Position numbers and translations under genes: made by a program
Notes under the pieces: generated by a model
Told to the model about the DNA's origin: nothing
Seen by the model: only the letters and a program-made list of their open reading frames with translations
Databases searched by the model: none
In this document: one piece after another, positions 53,681-61,823 of the stretch
Layout of the letters: every line of letters starts with the position of its first letter
Numbering within the stretch: position 1 is the stretch's first letter
Assembly: GCA_023386045.1 (NCBI GenBank)
Contig: JAEWKK010000019.1
Span: 434,001-498,000, forward strand
Direction: 5' to 3'
Length of the DNA stretch: 64,000 nucleotides
DNA from: Bacteroidota bacterium
GTDB taxonomy: Bacteria > Bacteroidota > Bacteroidia > Chitinophagales > Chitinophagaceae

Positions 53681-54850
53681 CTACGACTTCTGTACATTTA
53701 GAACATGCGTTACAAACTTATCCAGTGTTAAAATCTTTTCTCTGTACTCTGTTGGAAAACTTGTCAAATAAGGCTTTGGAACCACTAAACAAACGTCATA
53801 TTTGTACATTTCCTCAAGTTGATTTTTAGAAATGCCCTGTTGAAGAGTAAATAAGTGCTTAATCTTAACTCTGTCTGCTTCATTAATAATTTGCCTCCAC
53901 CTGTCTTTACATGTTGTCTTGGAAGCAAGTACAGTCAGTTTGTTTTGGTCATAGTTTTTATTTCTGTATGCAGCTTGATTTGGAAAAAGAAAGTCTGGCT
54001 TTTTATTATCTTCTGTTATTGCCTGAGCTTCATAAACAACACCAAAGGTTTTGAATACTTCTGATAAATGGTGTTCCAACGATTTACCCGCTCTGCTTTT
54101 ACGCCTGTTTAGAATAGTGTTCGCAGTATCTACCAATTCTTCAACGCTTGCAAATGGTGTTTGTATACGGGTAGAATATCGATCGTTTTCAATCGTTTTG
54201 AACAATTGATATTCTGCATCAAGCCAGTTTAAAATTTCTTTGTCTGGGTTCGATATTATATGCTTTGAATTAATAGCATACGCACCGTTATAACATTGCC
54301 TTGCATTTAAGGCGAGATCAAATGTTGATGGGAAATCAATTTTTAAGGTTTGAACGTAGGCTAAAAAGCATTGAAATAATTTATCTTCCGCTTTATCTTC
54401 TTGCCTGGGAATTATTTTGTTTGTTTCTGTCGAAGAAATATTGACAGCTGCAAAAAAATCATCAATATCTTCATCGTGACTTAAGATATATGCATGAAAA
54501 TAATTTTGCTCTACCTTGCATAGTACAAATAAATCTCCCGTATTGCTTTCTTCTCTAAAGGGGAAGTTTTTGCCGAAATTGGTTAATCGAAATTCATTTT
54601 TTGCAGCACCATAATATGTGAAAATGCTGCTGGTTTCAAAATCGTCCTGCCATTTAATTAGCAGGTTAAGTTTAATATTTTGCCCTTTATGGGGTTCATC
54701 TGCAAGAAACATCTGCCAGGCCGATTTGCTTACCAGATATCCTGCCTGATGTGCTTTAGTAGATTTTGTATCATTTGCTGAAAGGTATTTGCAATACGAT
54801 ATTTCAGATTTCTGAACTGATTGTATAGCTTTTACTACTATGCTTTCCAT
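53681..54850 (-). CDS. EcoRII-type restriction endonuclease
   Basis: 389 aa, close to EcoRII (about 400). N-terminal EcoRII-N-like effector domain (1-160), then a C-terminal catalytic domain (about 230-389) with RAGKSLEHHLSEVF, KPDFLFP and LTVLASKTTCKDRWRQI, matching the EcoRII-C PD-(D/E)XK core. EcoRII cuts CCWGG and needs two copies of its site. The start overlaps the dcm stop by 47 bases, so methylase and nuclease are translated together. Recognition of CCWGG here is inferred from Dcm and Vsr. Confidence 0.88.
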   Translation of the reverse strand: MESIVVKAIQSVQKSEISYCKYLSANDTKSTKAHQAGYLVSKSAWQMFLADEPHKGQNIKLNLLIKWQDDFETSSIFTYYGAAKNEFRLTNFGKNFPFREESNTGDLFVLCKVEQNYFHAYILSHDEDIDDFFAAVNISSTETNKIIPRQEDKAEDKLFQCFLAYVQTLKIDFPSTFDLALNARQCYNGAYAINSKHIISNPDKEILNWLDAEYQLFKTIENDRYSTRIQTPFASVEELVDTANTILNRRKSRAGKSLEHHLSEVFKTFGVVYEAQAITEDNKKPDFLFPNQAAYRNKNYDQNKLTVLASKTTCKDRWRQIINEADRVKIKHLFTLQQGISKNQLEEMYKYDVCLVVPKPYLTSFPTEYREKILTLDKFVTHVLNVQKS

Positions 54851-56048
54851 TAGAGCTTAATAATGTTTTTACTACCTGTCTTGCTACTGCCTGAATAAGT
54901 GGCACAGTAACAGAGTTGCCAAATTGTTTATAAGCCTGTGTGTCAGAAACTGGAATAATAAATTTATCAGGAAATCCCTGCAGTCTTGCACATTCTCTTG
55001 GAGTCAGCCTCCTTGGATTCTTTCCTTTTTGAGGTATCAAAACCTCTGAACCATCTTTGTAATATCTGGCAGATAATGTTCTTGAAATTCCATTCAGGTC
55101 GGTCAGACCAAAACCAAAACCATTACCTTTTGCTTTGTGTTTGTCCGCATAATCCCTGAGATATTTCCAAAGGTGATCAGTTAAGGTATATTTTTCATCA
55201 ACTTGTGATTCTAAAATGTCTTTAAATACATTTTTAGGTTCTGGCATTTTCGGAAATTGAAAATTTTCCAGGCCTTCATATAAATCATTACGAAATCCAA
55301 CAATTATAATACGCTCTCTGTGCTGTGGTACAAAGTATTTTCCATTTAAAACTTGTGCATATACAGAATAGCCTAGTTCCTTCAAAGTGTTTTCGATCAC
55401 CATGAAAGTTTTCTTCTTATCGTGAGAACGAAGGTTTTTTACATTCTCAAGCATAAAAGCTTTAGGTTTTTTATGCTTTAATATTCTGGCTATATCAAAA
55501 AACAAAGTTCCCTGGGTTTCATCCAGGAATCCATGCGCTTTACCTAACGCGTTCTTTTTTGAAACACCTGCAATGGAAAAGGGCTGGCAGGGAAATCCGG
55601 CTAACAGTAGGTCATGATCAGGAATTTCAGCTTCGTTAATTTTCGTTATATCTCCAAAAGGAACTTCCCCAAAATTTACTTCATACGTACGCTTTGAATG
55701 TTCGTTCCATTCACTGGTAAAAACACATTTACCCCCCAGGTTTTGATAAGCAAGTCTTATTCCACCAATTCCGGCAAAAAGATCAATGAATTTAAATTTT
55801 GGATCTGTTGGTGGCGGGAATGGGATATCCCATTTAATGGGTAGATAATATTGAAATTCGGGGTCTTCAATAATATTTAGTTTTTCGTGAATCTTAGTCA
55901 GATACTCCTTTGCCAGAGGTTTATAGTATTGCGACACTCCATTTGTATGGTTTTGAAAATAGTGAGTAAGATAGGCAAAACCCTCATCTGGCGTTTTTGT
56001 TCCCGCTATTCCTAACCTTTTCCTTATTTCTGAATATTTTACTGGCAT
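54804..56048 (-). CDS. dcm: DNA (cytosine-5) methyltransferase, Dcm/M.EcoRII type
   Basis: 414 aa. Motif I LFAGIGG (90-96), catalytic Cys154 in PCQPFS, motif VI ENVKNL, motif VIII QHRERIIIVG, and motif X near the C-terminus (YKQFGNSVTVPL). Extended N-terminus (1-85) as in M.EcoRII. Methylates the inner C of CCWGG-type sites to protect from the paired nuclease. The first codons overlap the vsr stop by ten bases. Confidence 0.94.
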   Translation of the reverse strand: MPVKYSEIRKRLGIAGTKTPDEGFAYLTHYFQNHTNGVSQYYKPLAKEYLTKIHEKLNIIEDPEFQYYLPIKWDIPFPPPTDPKFKFIDLFAGIGGIRLAYQNLGGKCVFTSEWNEHSKRTYEVNFGEVPFGDITKINEAEIPDHDLLLAGFPCQPFSIAGVSKKNALGKAHGFLDETQGTLFFDIARILKHKKPKAFMLENVKNLRSHDKKKTFMVIENTLKELGYSVYAQVLNGKYFVPQHRERIIIVGFRNDLYEGLENFQFPKMPEPKNVFKDILESQVDEKYTLTDHLWKYLRDYADKHKAKGNGFGFGLTDLNGISRTLSARYYKDGSEVLIPQKGKNPRRLTPRECARLQGFPDKFIIPVSDTQAYKQFGNSVTVPLIQAVARQVVKTLLSSNGKHSSKSYTISSEI

Positions 56049-56458
56049 AATTTCTTTAAAGTCTTTTCAACTTGTCTGATGCAATTTGCTAAATCTTTTC
56101 GTATTTCCAACGTCCAAAATCTCATAACTGTCCACCCATTGTCCACCAGAGTTTCATTCACTAATTTATCTCGTTGAATATTGCTTTCAATTTTTTTCCA
56201 CCAAAACTCCCGGTTGGTTTTAATACGGTGCTTTTCAATTTCCCAATTGTACCCGTGAAAATATTCGCCATCGATGAAAATGGCCAGCTTGCATTTGGCA
56301 AATGTCAGGTCGGGATTTCCAAAAACCTTTTTATTATTCTTACGATACCGGTGGCCCCTTGCCCATAGAGCCCGGGCAAACGTTATTTCGGCTTTGGTCT
56401 CCTTGCTCCTGATAGCCTGCATGTTGCGCCTTCTTTGCTCAGGTGTCAAAACATCCAT
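56039..56458 (-). CDS. vsr: Very-short-patch repair endonuclease (Vsr)
   Basis: 139 aa from ATG 56458 (MDVLTPEQRRRNMQAIRSKE), the standard Vsr start. Catalytic region IFIDGEYFHGYNWE with Asp and His; the zinc-binding Cys of E. coli Vsr are not conserved (GYN in place of GC). Cuts beside T:G mismatches formed by deamination of 5-methylcytosine, so it repairs damage caused by the Dcm encoded next. First gene of the vsr-dcm-R operon. Confidence 0.9.
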   Translation of the reverse strand: MDVLTPEQRRRNMQAIRSKETKAEITFARALWARGHRYRKNNKKVFGNPDLTFAKCKLAIFIDGEYFHGYNWEIEKHRIKTNREFWWKKIESNIQRDKLVNETLVDNGWTVMRFWTLEIRKDLANCIRQVEKTLKKLCQ

Positions 56459-56632
56459 TGAAGCAAAGATAAGCTGGCAAAAATTCGAATATTTTTTGAG
56501 ATGGATTAAGGCTTTTATAAGCCATTCAGATGAAATAAGTCCAATTTTTTTCAACGCCTTGCACTGATCATGTTCAGTCTGCCTTGTTGACTGCAGCTTA
56601 ATCCCTGCATGCTAATGATTTTATTTTAAAAC

Positions 56633-57502
56633 CTATTTGAATGCCTGTGGAAGGCTTCTATTCTTAAGCACCTTTCTTTCTTCCCATACCAGCTCATTGA
56701 TCCGTTTTACTCTTTCAGTAAGTACCAACAGGTCGGCATGGCTGATCGCATAATCATCCTTGTAGCGGGTATGGATATAGGCCTTTTGTAAAAATTGAAA
56801 AAGGCGCTTTTCTTCTTCTGTATGTTGTGGAAAAACTAATGGCACATCAAAACTTACCAGTACCGCAAAACGTAGGAGCCTGTCAATGCTATGGGTATTA
56901 ACATGATATCCTGTAACTGCATTTACCAAAGCTCTTAATGTCTGCTCGGCCGACTGATGCAGCATGAAAGCAGCCATTGCATGCTGCTTGCGTACCCTGA
57001 ACAATTCACTTCCTGCCAGGAACTCCCTGGCCTTCATCAATCCTTCATCAAACATCCTTTCCGATGATTTTTTAACGATAAAATTCTCATCCGGTACTGG
57101 GGGCAGTTCACAACTACCTGAATCAAAAATCAGAAGTGCACTGCTTCTCACCCTGCAGGCAAAACGGTGGCACTCACCAAGCCATGCCTTAAATAAGCTG
57201 CTCGTAATCACCAGTGCAGTTACAGTCATTAGCGCACTGCAGCTGCCTTCAATTTTTTCTTCTAACCGGTGCAGTTCTTTGCTGCAATGTTCTGGAACCA
57301 ATACAAGCAAAAAACACTGCACCATTTGCTCATTATTTTTCACATCAGCATGAAAAATACTTTCACTGCAACTATGGCAATATCGGCTGCCCAGCAAAAA
57401 AATCATCTCAACTTCACAGGCTTTCTTTATCCTGTTAGCCAATTCGTTTTGAATACTGCCATATATGTTATGGTTGCTAAGACCTTTCATTGCCTTGTAC
57501 AT
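56633..57502 (-). CDS. Nucleotidyltransferase-like + HEPN domain protein
   Basis: 289 aa. N-terminal half resembles a degenerate minimal nucleotidyltransferase (IFLLGSRY in place of GSxAxG; LLVLVPEHC). C-terminal half is a HEPN domain (PF05168 type): AMAAFMLHQSAEQTLRALVNA, HSIDRLLRFAV, YIHTRYKDDY. The HEPN R-x4-6-H catalytic motif is not clear here, so an MNT-HEPN regulatory pair fused in one chain is more likely than an RNase. The stop-start overlap of 26 bases with the 156-aa gene upstream shows coupling. Confidence 0.75.
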   Translation of the reverse strand: MYKAMKGLSNHNIYGSIQNELANRIKKACEVEMIFLLGSRYCHSCSESIFHADVKNNEQMVQCFLLVLVPEHCSKELHRLEEKIEGSCSALMTVTALVITSSLFKAWLGECHRFACRVRSSALLIFDSGSCELPPVPDENFIVKKSSERMFDEGLMKAREFLAGSELFRVRKQHAMAAFMLHQSAEQTLRALVNAVTGYHVNTHSIDRLLRFAVLVSFDVPLVFPQHTEEEKRLFQFLQKAYIHTRYKDDYAISHADLLVLTERVKRINELVWEERKVLKNRSLPQAFK

Positions 57503-57947
57503 TTCCTTTTAGCCGTCTGGGTTGTTGAAATCTTTTATGAAACCACCATTTAAAATGTTCATCCCTCCAATCAGAATAGAGGTCTAGGAGATTGGGCTTT
57601 GCCTTGGTTGGGAACAATAATCCAACTGCGTCCATCTCCTTAAAAATTTCCCCTATCTCTTCCTCACGGAAGTGATGTTGCCCATAACCATGGGAAATAA
57701 AATACTGGATCAGGTGCTCTTTGGCTCTGTCCCTTCCTTCCCTCCTCCAACTACCACAGGACAGGTTATCCATAAAATCGCTCAATACTTCTTCTGGGGT
57801 AACCTCCATCAACCTGCATAAAAGGAGAAAGGGATACGGAAGGATAAACTTGAAACGGGCATTTCGGGCATAGTCTCCTTTTTGCCATTTCATTTTCGGT
57901 GTTGAACGATTGAGTTTTTTGCTGATTTTTACCTTTTTCATAAACAA
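57477..57947 (-). CDS. Unknown partner of NTase-HEPN protein, 156 aa
   Basis: Basic, Trp/Arg-rich soluble protein (KMKWQKGDYARNARFKF, RREGRDRAKEHLIQY, DEHFKWWFHKRFQQPRR). A cluster of acidic residues in the middle (HFREEEIGEIFKEMDAVG). No family recognised. Overlaps the HEPN gene by 26 bases and precedes it, so they form an operon; it could be a regulatory or nucleic-acid-binding partner. Confidence 0.65.
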   Translation of the reverse strand: MFMKKVKISKKLNRSTPKMKWQKGDYARNARFKFILPYPFLLLCRLMEVTPEEVLSDFMDNLSCGSWRREGRDRAKEHLIQYFISHGYGQHHFREEEIGEIFKEMDAVGLLFPTKAKPNLLDLYSDWRDEHFKWWFHKRFQQPRRLKGNVQGNERS

Positions 57948-58072
57948 TAGTCTTCGAGAAGTGATTGGGGATTAAAATAACTTAAAATCATTTAAAGTAA
58001 CTTAAAGTTACTGGTATTTCTTAATAAATCACCTGCTGTTGATTTTTTTGTTTTTTGTGGTCTTTAATTCAA

Positions 58073-58279
58073 ATGGCAGTTTCCAAAAAAAGATATAACC
58101 GTATAAAAATCGTTTTATTAGAACACGATAAAACCAATATCTGGTTAGCTGAAAAATTACAAGTGAGCACTACTGCTGTTTCAAAATGGTGTACCAATCG
58201 AAACCAACCCACTATTGAATCTTTATACAAAATAGCTGAGGTATTAAAAGTCGATGTTTGTGAACTACTTGTCAGATAA
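58073..58279 (+). CDS. XRE-family HTH regulator, 68 aa
   Basis: Starts MAVSKKRYNRIKIVL. Single HTH_3/Cro-like domain (residues 8-65): IKIVLLEHDKTNIWLAEKL, then recognition helix STTAVSKWCTNRNQPTIESL and KIAEVLKVDVCELL. No effector domain. Divergent from the NTase-HEPN pair, so a probable local repressor at the right end of the island. Confidence 0.85.
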   Translation: MAVSKKRYNRIKIVLLEHDKTNIWLAEKLQVSTTAVSKWCTNRNQPTIESLYKIAEVLKVDVCELLVR

Positions 58280-58777
58280 TTAATCTTGGACAGGGGGGAG
58301 AACTAATATTTATTGAATTACAATTGCCAAAGGGTGTTTTCCTTGGTCATAAAAGGAGTATACCCCTTTTTAAGAACTAAGTAAACTCTCTTCTTACCCA
58401 TGAAACACAGAACCGGAAATCAACACCGTATAGTTAATCCAGGATTTATTTTTTAAACTGTATAGCTATTTCAAAACTAAACAGGGTGTCACCCTGTAAG
58501 GGTACTCCATAGCTTCGCCCTACCTACGCCCTACCTAATGCATGAAGAGTGCATGAAATAGCTTCATGCACTCCCTCCAATTTCCATTTCCAGATGTTTA
58601 GCTATATCCATTGCTCCATTTAACAAACAGAAGCAAAGCATCTTTAAATGTTTATTACAGAATTCACCTCTTTTCTCCTCAAAATCAATTTGGAGCGAAT
58701 CGAAAAAGTACTATTTTTGCCGTCCTGAAAAACGGAACGGCTCGCACTTCGCATCCGCCCTCCGCTCTTCAGTTTAT
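58280..58777. other. Intergenic region with hairpin
   Basis: No gene. A TGTCACCCTGTAAGGG block lies at about 58487 and a perfect 11-bp hairpin GAGTGCATGAA / TTCATGCACTC at 58547-58573 without a T tail, so not a terminator. Confidence 0.65.
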
Positions 58778-58851
58778 TCCTCCTTAGCTCAGTTGGTTAG
58801 AGCATCTGACTGTTAATCAGAGGGTCTCAGGTTCAAGTCCTGAAGGGGGAG
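58778..58851 (+). tRNA. tRNA-Asn (GTT)
   Basis: Complete cloverleaf: acceptor TCCTCCT / AGGGGGA, D arm AGCTCAGTTGGTTAGAGCA, anticodon stem TCTGA / TCAGA around CTGTTAA (anticodon GTT), T arm TCAGG-TTCAAGT-CCTGA, discriminator G. CCA is not encoded, normal for this phylum. Followed by a terminator. It marks the right edge of the accessory island. Confidence 0.95.
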
Positions 58852-58855
58852 CAGA

Positions 58856-58883
58856 AGCTTCAGAGAAATCTGAGGCTTTTTTA
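58856..58883 (+). terminator. Terminator of tRNA-Asn
   Basis: AGCTTCAGA-GAAA-TCTGAGGCT followed by six T, five bases after the tRNA. Confidence 0.8.
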
Positions 58884-58960
58884 TTGTTAGCTCATTAATT
58901 AGAGTCCCGCACGTGCGGGATTAATCAGAGGGTCTCGGGTTCAAGTCCTGAAGGGGGAGC
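58881..58960 (+). pseudogene. Rearranged tRNA-Asn copy with palindromic anticodon arm
   Basis: After TTATTG the sequence reads TTAGCTCA, then AGAG, then the perfect 16-base palindrome TCCCGCACGTGCGGGA (58905-58920), then TTAATCAGAGGGTCTC, GGGTTCAAGTCCTGAA and GGGGGAGC. The D-arm start, anticodon 3' side, T arm and acceptor 3' side equal those of the tRNA-Asn 37 bases upstream; the 5' acceptor is missing. Not a functional tRNA. Confidence 0.8.
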
Positions 58961-59232
58961 TTGGCTATCAAGAGTTACAGCGATGTAACTCCTTTAATCT
59001 TTTACCTTTCGACACATTACTTAAATTGAACTTCTTGTAAGTTTTGTTTTGAAATCCAAATGGCAGGGAACCGCACTAATCAAATATTGCATTTCAAATC
59101 CAAGAATAAGAGGTTTCTTTTTGGAACAAGTAATAACTTCTAAGCCATCGTCGCTAACCAACTCAACAATCCTTTTAAATGGCGGACCTCTGTTTCCAGA
59201 ACTACTCTATTACAAAAAGCACGATAACTAAT

Positions 59233-59919
59233 CTATTTGCTCTTTTTCGGTCTCCAGGCTTGAAATACTTTTATTTCACTTGGCGACAATTTATTTGACA
59301 CAAATTCGAATTCTCGTGCCATAAATAAACGATTCTTAATATAAGTCTCTACTCGAACTATAGGACAGTTTATGCTGTCCCCCAGAGGTTTAAAAAGCTG
59401 TACCAAAGGGGCGTCTAAGTCGTCCCTGCAGTATAGAATGAAACTAACTCCATCGACTCTATCGAGCAAAACTCGCCCATAGTGGATATTATTCACTGTT
59501 GTATCTCCAATTTTCGTTGAGTTATTATATCCAATGGATGTATTTGCAAAATAGTTCCAACCCCCATCAAGCGTTACAGAGTCCACAGAGTTATATTTTT
59601 GGAAAGGTTTTGCGGTGTCAGAAAAATTCCTATAGTGGTAGCAGACGTTTTCCTCAGTATTTAGATAACTGAAATGACTTAGATTAATTTCACTTTTAAA
59701 AGTTAGTGAGTCACCTCCAAAATCAAACCTTGGTACTTCCTCAATTAAATCTTTCCCATTAAAATATACCTTGACCTCTAAATGAGTTGGCTTATTTAAG
59801 GAACCGTCAGATCCATAAAAAAATGTATGCTCAGTTACCACTCCTTGCCCTTTTTGTGAATGGGAACACGCCACTGCAAAGAACATAAATATAAAACCAA
59901 TAGTTATTCTAATTTTCAT
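59233..59919 (-). CDS. Lipoprotein, unknown function, 228 aa
   Basis: Lipobox FFAVAC (about Cys18). Mature domain is beta-rich with a DGGWNYFANTSIGYNN segment, two Cys pairs possible (VCYHYRN, LYCRDD, INCPIV), and a C-terminal VFQAWRPKKSK. Eleven bases downstream of the next lipoprotein gene, so one operon. No family recognised. Confidence 0.7.
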   Translation of the reverse strand: MKIRITIGFIFMFFAVACSHSQKGQGVVTEHTFFYGSDGSLNKPTHLEVKVYFNGKDLIEEVPRFDFGGDSLTFKSEINLSHFSYLNTEENVCYHYRNFSDTAKPFQKYNSVDSVTLDGGWNYFANTSIGYNNSTKIGDTTVNNIHYGRVLLDRVDGVSFILYCRDDLDAPLVQLFKPLGDSINCPIVRVETYIKNRLFMAREFEFVSNKLSPSEIKVFQAWRPKKSK

Positions 59920-59930
59920 TTAAAAAGTAA

Positions 59931-61004
59931 TTAGTTCCACACAAGCCCTATAAAAGACCAACTTCCAGTTCCCGAATAGTTATATGTCCGTGTATCAGGA
60001 AACTGAACAGTTCCTGTAGCTGTACAGGTTGCAGTCGTTTTAGTTGCGTTATAAGTGAAAAGATTCTTCGTATTTGAATAGGCTAATTGACCATTTCCCC
60101 CCTGAGAATTAAAGATAGAATAAAGGTTAGTGCCATATGCCTCGCCCGTAAATTTGTTCTTCTGAGGGTTATTATTATAAAACCGTCCTTCAAATGTTAA
60201 GTCCTGCACGAGTCCACCTGCCCCAAACTCTTCTGGGATACGTGTGAACATCCAACCGTTAACATGAGCTATCTTTCGACTCTCAGGTTCTTCTGACGGA
60301 GCAGTACCACCAGCTCCCCCACCTCCGTCCGTATTATCAACATCGCAGAATGTACCCAGCAAGTCAACTGTCACTTCTATATGGTCATAATATACGTCCG
60401 TGTGGACTAACCAAAGCGTTACACACGGATCCTCAATGCTTCCGGGGTTCCACTTGCTTTCTCTGTGAGCTTCCACTCCATCCTTGATTGTAGTTTCAAA
60501 TAGGAATATATCAGCGAGATTGCAAAAAGCATATTTCCCGTCCTGAACAGAATTATTTTTAAATAGTTCTGGGAAAGTATTGTCAGGCAGCTCAGTGTAG
60601 TCCTCATCTGGTACATAATAAGCGAGCCTCATGCTGACAATATTTTCTGAACTATCTAAAATAGTAAGAAGGTTTGTGATAGCATTGGGATAACTGGTTG
60701 ATTGAAATTCACTGCTCACCGGAATAATGACATAATCATATAGTGAATCAAAATTTTCAACGCGCATATTGTTAGTGTCCCACGTGGCTCTCAAGCTTGC
60801 TATAATATTTGCCTTAGTTTGACTTTCTCTGCTTTTTGTATCTAGCCAATCATTTATCTTTTGCTTATTACTGCTTGAATTTCCTACTCTTCCAAGTACC
60901 ACGCCTTTATCAATATTTGAATCGGCGGTTACAATTTCCTTTTTACAACTTGTTAATTCTACGATCAGGAAAATGAAGAAAATGAAAATGGTATTAATGC
61001 GCAT
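59931..61004 (-). CDS. Lipoprotein, unknown function, 357 aa
   Basis: Lipobox LVELTSC (Cys20), KKEIVTADS linker. N-terminal half is helical to mixed (INDWLDTKSRESQTKANIIAS), the middle contains a Gly-rich stretch DGGGGAGGTAPSEEPE, and the C-terminal half is beta-rich (FTGEAYGTNLYSIFNSQGG, CTATGTVQFPDTRTYNYSG). Resembles secreted Bacteroidota proteins of unknown role. First gene of the two-lipoprotein operon. Confidence 0.7.
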   Translation of the reverse strand: MRINTIFIFFIFLIVELTSCKKEIVTADSNIDKGVVLGRVGNSSSNKQKINDWLDTKSRESQTKANIIASLRATWDTNNMRVENFDSLYDYVIIPVSSEFQSTSYPNAITNLLTILDSSENIVSMRLAYYVPDEDYTELPDNTFPELFKNNSVQDGKYAFCNLADIFLFETTIKDGVEAHRESKWNPGSIEDPCVTLWLVHTDVYYDHIEVTVDLLGTFCDVDNTDGGGGAGGTAPSEEPESRKIAHVNGWMFTRIPEEFGAGGLVQDLTFEGRFYNNNPQKNKFTGEAYGTNLYSIFNSQGGNGQLAYSNTKNLFTYNATKTTATCTATGTVQFPDTRTYNYSGTGSWSFIGLVWN

Positions 61005-61244
61005 AGAATAATTTTAAAAACTAATGTAATAATACATTCTTGTAGCTCAAAGAACCCATTGTATGAAACGGGTATCTGTATTTCCTTTCAACCTTTAATC
61101 GATTATTGAAAAGGGAGAAAATGCTTCGCAGAAATGCTGAGTTTTTTTTAGAGAATAGCCGGTAAAAAGGTAAAAAGGAAACGAAATTGATGAACCGGTA
61201 AGGCGGTAAGAACATTAAACGAATCACTTCTCTTCTTCCCGGTT

Positions 61245-61823
61245 TTAAACAAACAACTCCTTCTTCAACACTCCCACCAAACCTTCAATATCTCCCACCA
61301 CAGCTTCCTTCACTTTCTCCACTGCCTTGGCGGGCATGAGGGGGAATTCGGCAGTTTGGGGGTCTTGCACGAGTGCCAGTCCCCCGGCTTCTACAATGCG
61401 CTGGAGGCCTACAACCCCGTCTTCATTGGCGCCGGAGAGGAGGATGCCAATGGTGCGATCGCCAAAGACCTGGGCGGCAGATTCAAAACAGACATCGATA
61501 CTGGGCCGGCTGTAATGGATCTTCTCGGACCCATCAAGAGAAAAGCTGCTGTCATCTTCAATCAATAAATGATAACCGGGAGGGGCAATATAAATTTGAT
61601 CAGGTAAAATGGGATCCTTGTCTTCCACCTCGCTGACGGTCATGGTGGTGCGGGTGGACAATAATCTTTCAAGAATGGAATCGGCATCGTTGCGGCGGTG
61701 TACGATCAATACATATACTACGGACGCATCTCCCGGCAGGGCCGGTACCAGCTGCAGGATGGCTTCCAGGCTTCCGGCCGAGCCACCAATGAGCACCATC
61801 TTCCTTATTTCATCTTGCGCCAT
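61245..61823 (-). CDS. CheB-type protein-glutamate methylesterase
   Basis: 192 aa, catalytic CheB domain only with no receiver. Active-site Ser in GGSAGSLEAI (residue 15), His in LIVHRRNDA and Asp in LLSGANEDGVVG. Removes methyl groups, or deamidates, from glutamate residues of sensory proteins. The 5' end overlaps the CheR gene by 19 bases. In Bacteroidota such CheB/CheR pairs work with hybrid kinases of general stress signalling rather than flagellar chemotaxis. Confidence 0.9.
   Translation of the reverse strand: MAQDEIRKMVLIGGSAGSLEAILQLVPALPGDASVVYVLIVHRRNDADSILERLLSTRTTMTVSEVEDKDPILPDQIYIAPPGYHLLIEDDSSFSLDGSEKIHYSRPSIDVCFESAAQVFGDRTIGILLSGANEDGVVGLQRIVEAGGLALVQDPQTAEFPLMPAKAVEKVKEAVVGDIEGLVGVLKKELFV

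Larger units (their letters stand above)
58852..59232. other. tRNA-Asn downstream region
   Basis: Contains the tRNA terminator, the rearranged tRNA copy, a GAGTTACA-GCGA-TGTAACTC hairpin (58972-58991) with a T-rich tail, and then about 230 bases in which a 60-codon TTG-started frame (59049-59231) has no support. Confidence 0.6.

Noticed and set aside
58547..58573. Possible terminator
   Set aside because: Strong stem but no downstream T run on either strand.
59049..59231. 60-codon frame after the tRNA
   Set aside because: TTG start, no recognisable domain and no supporting context.
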